A stretch of DNA of 64,000 nucleotides from Membranipora membranacea (GCA_914767715.1 OU612075.1:2480001-2544000), one strand, 5' to 3'. Positions 12,433 to 23,412 are shown, counted from the first letter of the stretch. Made by a program: numbers and translations. Notes: generated from the sequence alone by a model not told the origin.

Positions 12433-12878
12433 CTCAGTAGATGAGATGGCTCAACAAAAATCAATATGATAGATGCACTGATTTTAATTGACTGACACTC
12501 TAAATCACCTAAACAATAAAAAACAACTTAAGAATTACTCAAGTATAATGAATTACCCTATTGATTTTAATAAAAGCAAGTTATGATATTTTTGAATTTC
12601 CTTTATTTGAGCGGTAGATGTGAATTTTATCAATGTTTGATCAAGGAGTAACAGGTTTTATGATTAACAGAATGAGAATTAAGTGAATATCAAAATTTAA
12701 AACCCTGAACTGGCTCTTTTGGTGAACCTATAGGTACAATTTGTCCTACACTCATATCAAATAACAAGTTTATAGTAATAATGGCAATAATGTTGGGGCA
12801 ACATTGATCATAGCATGCTAAGACTGAAACTCCAGCAGTTCACTCAGATAAATTCAATGAATAAGGCAATTTATAAAA
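12433..12878. other. Right part of duplication unit 2, no gene
   Basis: Repeats 6.35-6.40 and 8.32-8.72 kb and contains the empty retroelement target site GATTTTA at 12480-12486. No coding signal. Confidence 0.6.
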
Positions 12879-13101
12879 AATCATTTCCATTCATAGTCCC
12901 AATATCCTGTGATACCGTGAGAGAAACCGGGTTTTTTTTTTGTTCCCGGGATCAGTACGGGTCTACGGATTAGATCCTGATGGGGCACAAGAGCGTATGA
13001 GGTCGAATTCTCTTCCTGACACCACCATGATTCGTCGGGAATCGAACACAGGACCTCTCGATTGAAAGACCCATGTCTCGCCCATTGCACCAAGGCCGCT
13101 C
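12879..13101 (-). repeat. SINE family 2, complete copy with target-site duplication
   Basis: The tRNA-like head on the minus strand has A-box-like TGGTGCAATGGGCGAG and B-box-like TGTTCGATTCC, followed by a body and an A-rich end. It is flanked by AATAAGGCAATTTATAAA (12860-12877) and AATAGGGCAATTTATAAA (about 13102-13119), a long target-site duplication typical of LINE-driven retroposition. Relatives lie at 8.72-8.85 and 34.87-35.05 kb. Confidence 0.85.
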
Positions 13102-13174
13102 AATAGGGCAATTTATAAATCACTTCTCTATTTCTTTTCTTACTTTCTTTTTGGGGGACATTTAGAGTGTCGGC

Positions 13175-13235
13175 CATAGACTTAATATAGTAGTAATATG
13201 GTAGTAATATAGTAGTATAATAAGTCTATGGTGTC
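13175..13235. repeat. Small hairpin with TAGTAATA repeats
   Basis: CCATAGACTTA and TAAGTCTATGG form an 11-base stem around short TAGTAATATGG-type repeats. GTGTCGGCC lies next to both arms. Origin unknown. Confidence 0.5.
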
Positions 13236-13289
13236 GGCCAATTAAAATTGGCAAACCTCTTATCAGAATGATTTTTGCTGAGCTATTTC

Positions 13290-13545
13290 ATCTGCCAATC
13301 AGGGATGTTATGAGGAAAAAGAGGCTAGAATGGTATGGTCATGTTTTCGACGTGAGAATGATGAAGATATCAGGAGACTGTACCAGATGAGGATAGAGGG
13401 AAGCAGTGACACAATCAATGCTGACCTCCGCTGGCTAGATCTAGAATAAAGTGACACAAGTGACCGAATAAGGTGGAGAAGTTTGGTGGAACTAGGAGTC
13501 AGGCAAAAACCCGCCACTCGATCAGGATATGACGGTGAAAGGTGA
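13290..13545 (+). mobile_element. 3' end fragment of a second non-LTR retrotransposon
   Basis: With one frameshift near 13350, the plus strand encodes the typical C terminus after a non-LTR reverse transcriptase: KKRLEWYGHVF, then RRENDEDIRRLYQMRIEG, then RIRWRSLVELGVRQ and a TGA at 13543-13545. Only this end remains. It abuts the point where the inverted copy of the B upstream flank begins (from about 13.55 kb). Confidence 0.7.
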
Positions 13546-14161
13546 ACAAGGTGAACATTTCATCTACCGAGCAAATGATTTGTCCATCTGGCAGATTAAT
13601 AATCAAAACTTTTGAGAGAAGAGATATTATTATGTTTTCTATTTTCCAATTCACGTGTCTCATAAAGAGGTAGATTGATGATAAGAGTGAATGGTCACCC
13701 AAAAGAAAGATGATGATCTTGTATCTGTCTCAAAACTTACAAAAAAAAAGGGGTTTAACTCAAAATCATTTTATGCCCCCTTAGTTGGTACTTGAAGGTC
13801 TGAAATTTTACTCTTTTTCTCTAATTTGGACCATGAATCAGCAGGAGAATAGCCTCGTGAGCCAAGAATAGTTGAATATTACATAATCTACTGGCAGAGC
13901 ATAATATTAACACCACCTACCTACCTCAAATAATCACTATCTCCACTAATATTTTTTTTGTGGCGTTTTCCCTTTAGGACAATTCTCAGCGTGATACAGC
14001 AAAAAATAATTGTCTCCTACAGGATACCAAATAAATTTTACAATCTTTAGAACCAGTAATTATAGTATAACTGCAACGGATTTTGTCCAGGAGCTGTTTT
14101 AGGGAAATTTAACAACGTGTTGTCATGGTAATGAGCTTGTTGATAGGGGCAGCTGCTCCAG
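13546..14161. other. 5' flank of copy C, no gene
   Basis: Diverged inverted copy of the upstream flank of copy B (5.2-6.37 kb). For example, the stretch with CATCTACCGAGCAAATG mirrors 6.35 kb and the region with GCGTGATACAGCAAAAAA mirrors 5.4 kb. No gene seen. Confidence 0.6.
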
Positions 14162-14193
14162 TATAAAAGGATAAGGAGAGCAAGAGAAAATCA
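14162..14193 (+). promoter_or_regulatory. Core promoter of copy C
   Basis: TATAAAAG is at 14162-14169 and TCATTCC has its A at 14193, 31 bases on. The leader exon runs from about 14193 to 14224 (donor AA^GTGAGT). Confidence 0.8.
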
Positions 14194-14614
14194 TTCCTGA
14201 CTTTAACCTGCAGAGAAACATCAAGTGAGTAGACATGCTTCAGTTTTAATGAAATTGTGGAAACTAAAATTAAACTCTTTAAGTTACACAACTGACACAG
14301 TATTATTTTTTCTAAAAATAGATTTTCCATTTTTGTCGAGTTCAACCAGTGTTTGTCATTTTTTAAATCCACACTGTTATAAAAAAATCCTGTCTTTTAT
14401 TCAACATATCAATAGGCCACAGTAATTTGATTTCAAACAATTAGTTTAAATTTGTTGAATTAATTATTAGGTAGGAAATTTAATTTTTTAAACAAAATAT
14501 ACATCCAGTGAATGACAATGTCCATTGATTGGTTGCTTGTCTGTATTTATAACACAGCATTATCACAATTCCATTTATTTTATTTGCTTATTTTCAAATT
14601 TTTCAGCTCTAATC

Positions 14615-15683
14615 ATGAAGTGTGTCATCGCTCTCGCCGCCATCATTGCCATCGCCGCCGCTGCCGGGTAAGTCCGCTGAAAAACACTCCTCATCAGATA
14701 ATCAATTTTTTTAAATCATTTAAACCATTTTCAAACCATCATATAGTGTCAATACTCCGAATGATTTTTTTGTTTGCTGGAAGATGTTATTGCATTTTTT
14801 AGCATTATCAAATTTTGAAAAGCTATCCATTAATTCAAATGAGTAACCTGTGTGGCAGGCATCTTAATTTTATTGAGAGAGGAGAACAGAAGACAGTAGC
14901 ATATGCAAGGCTAATTTTTGACCTTCTGAACTTTTTGTTACAGTTACGACAGCAGCTCCAGCAGCGCCTCCTACGAGGTCACCAAGTCCGCCTACGGAGT
15001 TTACAACCGTGGGTACGGATACAACAACGGATACAACAAGGGATACGGACTCTACAACCGTGGATACAACGGCTACAACAAGGGATACGGACTCTACAAC
15101 CGCGGATACGGATACGGACGTCGTGTTGCTTACCCAGCCAAGAAGGTCGTTGCCAGCGGAAGCTACAGCGTTGAGTACACCAACAAGTACGGTCAAGCCA
15201 AGTCTGCCAGCCACTCCTACGAGGTCACCAGAACCGTCCCAGCTTACAAGCGCGGATACGGATATGGACGCCGCACTGCTGGATACGGATATGGACGTCG
15301 TGCCACTGGATACGGATATAACCGCAAGAGCTGTAAGTAAATAAAGATCTACTATTATTATTACTACTACTATTCACTCAAAACGGAGATATGCTTGCAG
15401 TAAAATGCCAAGAGGGTGTACATACAACAACCAAGTTGAAGGTTAAGTCAAATAACTTTTCCTAAGACTTGATGATAACAAGTTGAGTTATTGAATGAAT
15501 AAAAAACTGATGCCTATTGACGATTGACTTGCCAGGCTCATTGTCATTGGTGGTTCTCATTATAAGGCTAAGCAACACTCTTCCCTAACCATGTGTCCAT
15601 TTTAGCAATTGCAATCTTGCCATTTTATCTTTATGTCAAGGCTATGATTTAAATTTTTTCTTGTTACAGACGGACTTTATTAG
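14615..15683 (+). CDS. Tyr/Gly-rich secreted structural protein, copy C
   Basis: Coding exons are 14615..14667, 14944..15332 and 15670..15683, totalling 456 bases or 151 residues; a 5' leader exon lies at about 14193-14224. Residues 1-17 are a signal peptide and 19-27 a serine run. Residues 28-36 read YEVTKSAYG and 38-78 are GY/NRGY/NKGY repeats ending in GRR. Residues 84-117 form a less repetitive module (KKVVASGSYSVEYTNKYGQ, SYEVTRTV), 119-147 GYGYGRR repeats, and 148-151 YGLY. Tyrosine is 29 of about 133 mature residues and no cysteine remains after the signal peptide. The donor GTAAGT at 15333 overlaps the apparent stop of the unspliced frame. A secreted structural protein is inferred. 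By flank homology C is the inverted counterpart of copy B. Confidence 0.9.
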
Positions 15684-15815
15684 ACTTCAAAAAGAACCTA
15701 GTCATGAATTACCTGACTGGAAGAGATAACTGCTTGTTGAAGACAAAGATATTAACTGATTAACAAAGTGGTTTCTTTATAAGAAATTTTGTGATTTGTT
15801 CTTTTGGTATGTTTC

Positions 15816-15821
15816 AATAAA
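15816..15821 (+). terminator. Poly(A) signal of copy C
   Basis: AATAAA 133 bases after the stop codon in the last exon. Confidence 0.7.
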
Positions 15822-16117
15822 TCTATTATCACATTATATTGAAGTTGAGCATATTGACATTTCTGCACCAATCATGACTACTCATGTAGAATGGAAGCTC
15901 CAGAATGATACCACCTATTCGGCCAAGGCACTGCAGGAGGTTGCAAAAGATAATATGTACAAACATGGAAGGAAATGAAGGGGGGGGGGGGGCTAGGGTG
16001 GCTAGACTTCACTTATGTTGAATGTGGTTTCCTTATCTCAGAAAAGTGATGGGATTGGATCAAAGTGTCACTGATTATGCCTGAGGAATGCTTGCAAGCC
16101 TCAGTAGAGCCAGTCTT
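15822..16117. other. 3' flank of copy C with a poly-G run, no gene
   Basis: Similar in part to the reversed B flank near 3.4 kb (CAGTCTTT context). A run of about 14 G starts near 15979. No gene seen. Confidence 0.5.
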
Positions 16118-17334
16118 TAATGTCAAAGACCGATCCGAATATCAACATATCATATACCGTTGGAAGGCTGCCGAGCTACCGAAAATGAATACCTGAACAA
16201 AAACATGATTCGGTGATGTTGTGTCATTTTAGGGAGGAAATGAGGCAGAAAATGATGTTTTTGTCCATGCAGATGGGGGAGTCAAATCAATTGCAAGACA
16301 TTTCAAAACAGGTGGAATGTATACTTAGAGATTACGAGTTTCTTTGATATTGACTAGTCTAAATTGACTTTTTACGTCACGCCATACAATGCATTTTTTT
16401 TGGGAAATTTCAATCATTAATTCAGAACAGTGCCATTCATGATGTGCCATTTATGTCACATCATGAAAAACATTTGAAATAATGAATTGTTGCTGACAAT
16501 AAAAGTATATATATATATAACAGATCATAGGCTTGAAACAAAATTAATTATAATTTTCTCTTAGAGTACACTTCAAATGTCATACACATTGACTTTCAAC
16601 AAATTAGCTTGATTATTGCAATGACAGTAGACTCTCGAAAACAGCTAATATTCTCGCCACCTTTCCATTACGCCAAACAAAGGTTTTTTTAATTTCTCAC
16701 ATAAGCCGCTTTTATTGACTATGGTGTACACAGGAAATGCTAACAGAATTTTTCACTGCATCTTCATTTTTTTTAATTTAACGCAAAAGAATGCCCAAAA
16801 ACACCTCAAAAGTCCCAAAAAATAGCTGTTTTTGGCATTCTTTTGGACAGCATGTTTGAAGTTGTGCAAAAGTGGCGAAAATATTAGCTGTTTTCGAGAG
16901 TCTACTGTCATTGCAATAATCAAGCTAATTTGTTGAAAGTCAATGTGTATGACATTTGAAGTGTACTCTAAGAGAAAATTAAAATTAATTTTGTTTCAAG
17001 CCTATGATCTGTTCTGAATTAATGATTGAAATTTCCCAAAAAAAATGCATTGTATGGCGTGACGTAAAAAGTCATTATAAACTAGTCATATATCAAAGAA
17101 ATTTTACGATGAACGCAATCTCTAAGTATCCATCCCAACTGTTTTGAAATTTCTTGCAATTAATTTGACTCCCCCATCTGCATTGACAAAAACAGCGTTT
17201 ATTCTGCCTCAGTTCCTCCCTAAAATGACACAACGTCATCGAATCAAGTTTTTGTTCAATTATTCATTTTCAGTAGCTCGGCAGCTTTCCAACAGTATAT
17301 GATATGTTGATATTCGGATCGGTCTCTCACATTA
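16118..17334. mobile_element. Large foldback (inverted-repeat) element with a nested insertion
   Basis: The left arm (about 16118-16662) and right arm (about 16872-17334) are inverted copies. The ends read TAATGTCAAAGACCGATCC and, in complement, TAATGTGAGAGACCGATCC. Inner arms around CAGCTAATATT / AATATTAGCTG also pair, and the spacer contains a further short inverted match. There is no open frame for a transposase. It is absent at the matching place in the B and D flanks. The arms differ by a block of about 93 bases in the left arm (16431-16523). Confidence 0.8.
16431..16523. mobile_element. Small insertion inside the foldback left arm
   Basis: A 93-base block is present only in the left arm and bounded by AACAG direct repeats (16426-16430 and 16519-16523). 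It contains the hairpin CATGATGTG / CACATCATG and a (TA)n stretch. The right arm reads across the single-AACAG site. Confidence 0.65.
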
Positions 17335-18978
17335 CCTTGATGGCAGCAAAAAGGTCAAATGATATCATAGCAATTCGAGGCATATACAACAATTACACAA
17401 AATGCACTTTCAGTAATTTTCAAAATTCTTAAAAACCACAAACGAAACGATGATAATAAGTGACAAGTTTTGAGTTTAATCTTGTGGTATTATGATACCA
17501 CCTGTGATATTGACCGCTACAGCAAGCAATTTGTTTGAGTACAACCCCACAGGTTGGTTGTCTAGGCATATTCACATGCAGAAGAGTAGAGAGTAGAATC
17601 GGAAAAAAGTAGATCTACTCATAAAAGAGTAGAGTTGGTAGCCCTGTCCCCCCCCCCAAATGATATTTCAACCAGTAGTACACAGGGTGCTAGTCTTACA
17701 TGTTACAAATAAACACACTGACATCTAGGTTAAACTATAGACAGTTTTCCGAGTTCGAAGGTAGGCCATTGTTTGGAGTTGTTCTCTTGCCATATGGGTA
17801 CTCTTTATCCCAGGCAGTAGACTGATCGCCATCGTCAATTTAGTCTGAGTACCTTGCAGCTCTCACCACTAGTTCTAGAAAATGACCTCGGGTGGTCACA
17901 CTTAATTCCTTCTAATGGTACTGAAGCTATGTGAATCAATTCAAGCTCCACCGATCAGAGATCAGACACTCAATAGTTTGAAGTTAAAAAATATTGGAAT
18001 ACTCTTAAATGCCTGGATGGATGTAACACCTGCCCTTTTCTTCCACCACCAATTAAATCCACAGTACGAATGTAACTAAAGAGAGTAAGGATTAACCAGT
18101 CTTTGAAGTGTTCAAAATACGTAATCTTCATAAGATCAATTAAAAAAATTATTTTTATTTTAATATTTATTCGGAGCGTACGTTTGATAATAATACTGAG
18201 CTAATGTGGTATTATCTTAGACCTTATGTTTTAAGCCAACCGTATTATATAAATGTTTTTCATTTCTTAAGGCGGAAAATAAACTCATTATCAACTTTCA
18301 AATTTACATGGTTTAGAGGTGGTTAAGGATGGAATGCCAGAATCAGAAACCCTTGCAATGTTTATATACATCACACTACAACATGCTCACATTGAAATAT
18401 AGTTAGAATATAGCTGAGAAACTGAGTATAAATCACGGTGAGAGTCAATCCATCAGTAATAAAAAGAAAGCCTTGAAACAAGTGGTGACTTTAATCAACA
18501 GAGCCACCAATGTAACTACCAAACCAAAGATTTGTAAGACCGAGACTGAAACAAAGTGTAATGCTTATTTATCAAGTCTAGCAGAATGATCCAGTTCAAC
18601 ATTGCAAAACTTAGATTGAGTGTCAGAGTTATGTGTTGATTAAGGAGGGGCAGTAGGGTAACAGCCCCGATAAACACAGCTATCGTGATCTTTATAATAA
18701 ATCTAACCATTTCACAGTACTACTATATCACAAGGCTGGATTTGTATCAATCAGTACACTGCAGACTTTTAGTCAAACTTTCCGACAGATGATTTGATCA
18801 GATTTTTACCTTTAAATAAGTCATCATTTAGAGCATCCAATAGGCCGAATGTCATGACACTGCCACAAAACGCGGTTTTTTTATTACAAAGCCTGCCTTA
18901 CAGCAATAAGGTGTTGATTTTGATTGATCGATTTTCTTTTTAGAGAAGGAGCAGTCAAAATTGAGGTTTGATAGTCAA
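17335..18978. other. Joined 3' flanks of copies C and E, no gene
   Basis: Up to about 18.4 kb the sequence mirrors the B flank (1.8-3.1 kb reversed). From about 18.7 kb it mirrors the A flank (0.66-0.9 kb reversed). Short open frames such as 18516-18710 have no protein features. Confidence 0.55.
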
Positions 18979-18984
18979 TTTATT
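18979..18984 (-). terminator. Poly(A) signal of copy E
   Basis: Minus-strand AATAAA about 136 bases after the spliced stop. Confidence 0.7.
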
Positions 18985-19119
18985 GAAAAAAAACGAGAAA
19001 AAATCACAAAAGATTTTGCAAAGAAAAACTCATAACATAAATATTTGAATCAATCTCTTAGGAATCCTTGGTGTCAATAAGCTGTTACCATCTCCCTGAT
19101 GTCAGTCCAGTGTTAGGGC

Positions 19120-20288
19120 CTAATAAAGTCCGTCTGAAAATAAAGATATTATAAGAATCAGTGATTGTAGTATAATGAGATTATTCATGCCAGGCACAGT
19201 CCAAGTAGAAGTTTCCACACATGAGTTTAAGGCATCAAAAACAATGACAATGTGCAAGAAGACTAGACATGATGGTTTTTACTGGAGAAAGCTTTCTTAC
19301 TGTCAAGGTTATAACTGAGTTGTCTAATTTGAACGAGCAATTTATGAAACATTACAGTACGCTAAAATACTAAATTTACTTACAGCTCTTGCGGTTATAT
19401 CCGTATCCAGTGGCACGACGTCCATATCCGTATCCAGCAGTGCGACGTCCATATCCGTATCCGCGGTTGTAAGCTGGGACGGTTCTGGTGACCTCGTAGG
19501 AGTGGCTGGCAGACTTGGCTTGACCGTACTTGTTGGTGTACTCAACGCTGTAGCTTCCGCTGGCAACGACCTTCTTGGCAGCAACACGACGTCCGTATCC
19601 GTATCCGCGGTTGTAGAGTCCGTATCCCTTGTTGTATGTGTTGTATCCACGGTTGTAGAGTCCGTATCCCTTGTTGTATCCGTTGTTGTATCCGTATCCA
19701 CGGTTGTAAACTCCGTAGGCGGACTTGGCGACCTCGTAGGAGGCGCTGCTGGAGCTGGAGCTGCTGTCGTAACTGTAACAAGAGATCAAACGGTCAATAT
19801 TTCAATAATTTCAATGAGTTATCCTTCCTCAATCAAATTAAGATGACTGCCACAGGGTAGCAGATGATGCAATTTTCCAGCAATCAAAACCTAACATTAT
19901 TTTTCGCACTGACAATAAGAAGTTTTTGCTGCTGCTAATACAAATAAAAATGGATTTGAGTCATTCTTATGAAGAAAATTCAGGTGTATAAACCAGATTT
20001 CAAGACTACTCAGCGAGGTACAACCCTCTTTATTCAATGGGAGAACTCTAACTGTAAACTACATACAGGCAAGTAGAGGATGGGACACCCTTCCTTCTTT
20101 TGATCAGATCACGTACTGTGAGGAAAACTTTTTTTCAAAATTAATTATTAAATAAGGCAGTCGTTTTAAAAACTTTAGAAGTTAGGAGTTGTGATAACAT
20201 GATTGTATTAAGGAAGTGTAAATAAGCAGACTTACCCGGCAGCGGCGGCGATGGCAATGATGGCGGCGAGAGCGATGACACACTTCAT
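19120..20288 (-). CDS. Tyr/Gly-rich secreted structural protein, copy E
   Basis: Coding exons on the minus strand are 20236..20288 (signal peptide), 19384..19772 (main exon) and 19120..19133 (14 bases: -YGLY, TAG). They total 456 bases, or 151 residues. The leader exon is about 20579-20610. The serine run is longer (DSSSSSSSAS), it has NTYNKGYG where the others have NGYNKGYG, and the YP pair is lacking. The region after exon 3, with TTGACAG and CTCCAGTAAAAACC (in complement), matches copy A downstream sequence, so A and E are sister copies. It converges on copy C. Function as for the other copies: secreted, very Tyr/Gly-rich, structural by inference. Confidence 0.88.
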
Positions 20289-20609
20289 GATTAGGGCTGA
20301 AAATAAAATAAACAATAAATTTAAAAACAAATTTGAATGACCACTTTATGTGTTGCAAGTGAGCCACTCACTGCGCATGTAATTTATTGATTTAAATTTT
20401 CTTTCCGATACATCATGTGAAAAAATTTGCTTGAGATAAAATTGTGTGTAAAAAAATATAAATGAGAGTAGATCAGCTCAAAATCAAGCGTATAAAATAG
20501 AAATGATACTATTTCAGACTTCGACAGTTGATTTCTTAAACAAACTATTGTATTAAAGACAGAAGCATGTCTACTCACTTGATGTTTCTCTGCAGGTTAA
20601 AGTCAGGAA

Positions 20610-20641
20610 TGATTTTCTTTGGCGCTCCGCATCCTTTTATA
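20610..20641 (-). promoter_or_regulatory. Core promoter of copy E
   Basis: TATAAAAG (20634-20641, minus) lies 31 bases before TCATTCC (A at 20610). The leader exon ends at 20579. Confidence 0.75.
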
Positions 20642-23000
20642 CTGAGCAGCTCACCAACGTAAAACTGAGTAGTCATCATTGTAATAACACCTTTGCCCTA
20701 AACCAATTCAAAACGCATTGTCATAGTACAATAATAACCAGTTATCAACTTGCAAAAATATTTCCAAGTATCCTGCTAAAACATGATAGTTAAGGGTTTA
20801 ACGAGATAATCTGCTTTCCTGTTGCCCCTCTCAAGGACCATAATAATCACTACCTCAAGGTTACCAAAAGATTACCTACAATGGCCTGGCCAACCGAAAT
20901 TGTGATTAACTATAATTCCAACACTTTATAGATGACTAAGGGGGGTGGGTGTGGTGTCCCTCCAAACATCCAAAAAACCGTTTGGGATATTCAAAAGTGA
21001 GCCGAGTTTAGGCTGCTATGCGTAATGGTAGCCGTGACATGATGATACGTGACATGACACAATATTCCTGTAATAGGCATTAGACCTGGGGTTACAAAGG
21101 AAACCAATTTGCCTCTTCTGCAGATTCTGGGTATCATAACGATGAAATTATCATTTACTCTCATCCGGCCCAACATCATTATTTGCATGCCAGATGGTGC
21201 CACACGATCACACATATATGTTTTAACTAGGCCAAGGGCAACATGTCGGTCAGCTACATCAAAATTTGGGAGGTGTGAAGTTCCATTTGTAAATTGATTG
21301 GTCGACTAACCGTCAGCTTTACTTTACTGTGTGGAGTAATGGTTGTAATATCTTGTGTTTGTTGGATATTAGGTATGTCAGGGACGGAAGAGAGAGAATT
21401 GTGATCAAAATTTCCGCACCTAGAGAGTTTTTATGAACCTTATTCCAAAGCCAAAGTTGAGGCTCAAATGGACTGGGTAGGAACTACATAAAATGAAATA
21501 ATATTTAACATTGATGTAGAGGCTTTTAAATATGTTCAATCACTTCGCCGTGTGTCTGTTATGGGACATATAGCTTACAACGGAAAGTTGCGCTGCGACA
21601 TCAAAATGTTTCCATATGACAACCCAACAAGCATTCTCAAATTGTCAACAGGTAATAACACATCAATGTTTACCATTAAAACTACAAATAGATGAATAAA
21701 GATAACAACAATCTAGCAACATTGATTTGAAATGGGAAAATGTGGACAATGCTGCTATTTGATGCCTAATATCAAGAAATGAATGAATGGAACTAATTAA
21801 CAGCAATAATTCTTTCATGCTTGTTACAACCAGAAGACAGTTTCAGCTAGCTTTGATATTGAGAATTTCAAACAAACGGTAATTTGACTTCATTTGCTCT
21901 CAAAGTCATCATTCATGAGCTCCAGGAGTAATAACTTCTTTCAAGACATATTCCATAATTAATCAAATGCAATTGATCACAAATCTTCTTACGTGAGGTC
22001 AAAGATGCTAGCTTCTTTGACTACACTAGAAGTTGTAGTAATTGTCCCCCCCCCCCTTTCCCAATTCCTTGTAAAGATAACATGTTTACTAAGATTCATA
22101 GCACATTTTAAAAAAAAGCAATATAGATATATAGATATATATATACATATATTATTTATATATATATATATATATATAATATCATTTGTCACAATGAGAC
22201 TGTCACAATAAACATTTATACTGAGGAATCGGCGATTTATTTTGAAGATTGCGTCTATCAACAAAACTCATAGCAAGTTTGTTTTGGCCAGCCGCATCAT
22301 TTCATAAAACAATGACTCCTCAGTTAGAAATAAAATCTAGCTCATTTCGTGTCATCTGACAGAATTTTTAAGTGAATAAAATATTCATCTTGCAGATAAT
22401 GAAATGCTAGACAAGTCTGCTGCTAATGATACATGAGAAATACAGTATATCGACAGGTTATCTTGTGGCAGAAAAAAGAGATAGGAAACCTGCTTTCCAT
22501 CAAGAAAGGCAACTCCCACAATTCAGGGTTATTTTTGTATTTGGGATATACCCACCCTTCCTACCCATTGTCCCTTCCTAAACCAGTATTCAATCCAGAA
22601 AGAGTTATGCCTTCCCCAGCTACTCTTGTTGTGGAAGAGGCAGTATGGGATTGTTTTATTGCACACTGTGACCGCTTTGTATCTTTCCCATTCTGCAAAG
22701 ATCTGGTTGGACCCAATGGCATGCCAGTACCAAATCAGGAATAACTGCCGGGCGAGAATATAGATATCTTCTTACTCTGTGATAGGGGGAGTAGATGTAT
22801 ACATAAAAAAAAACATATTATTGAGGCAATGTTTAAAATAGTAGTACTATTATCATCATTATAATGATAATTTGTAATTGTGCTTTGGCAGCACATAACG
22901 TCCTCTGTTGTGCAGCGAGTGACAAACCACTCCACGTTGTGTGACTACAGCGTACCGAATGCGCTGCGTTTAACATGCTGCAGTATCCAAGTTGTTTATG
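20642..23000. other. Intergenic spacer with an unexplained open frame and (TA)n tract
   Basis: There is no firm gene. A C run lies near 22047 and a (TA)n/(ATAT) tract covers about 22125-22180. The plus-strand frame 22433-22744 (103 codons) is preceded immediately by an in-frame TGA; it contains VVEEAVWDCFIAHCDRF but has no recognisable domain. The rest is AT-rich without coding signal. Confidence 0.5.
22433..22744 (+). other. Orphan open frame, 103 residues, doubtful
   Basis: A single frame with ATG right after TGA. The C-terminal half (PATLVVEEAVWDCFIAHCD, FPFCKDLVGPNGMPVPNQE) has protein-like composition, including three cysteines, while the N-terminal half is low in signal. It could be an isolated exon, a decayed gene or chance. 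I recognise no family. Confidence 0.2.
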
Positions 23001-23412
23001 GGATCATTATTGCTCAGCTTCCCTGACACAGACCATTGTTGCATCAATTTTAAGTTATCCATCTACTATTACTACTGTAGCCATTGTAATCAGATAAGAC
23101 CAGAAGTTACTGTCGAGTCTTCTCTTGGTGGTAAGTACTAATTTCTTATTGTCAGTAAAGTGAGGGGATGACCCTAAAACCTTTAATCTGAATCATCCCC
23201 CTACACTTCACTACACCAAAGTCCCATGCCAATACCTATGTATACATTTCACAACCATTTTTATTGAATACAAAAGGCGATGTAAGGTTTGCTATCATAT
23301 AGAATGTATTTAGTATATACGATATAATGAAGATTGAAGAGGTAAAGTGTGGAAAATCAAGATATCTACTCTGAAGTTTCGTGTGTGTGTATTTCATTTT
23401 AGATCAGGTTTT

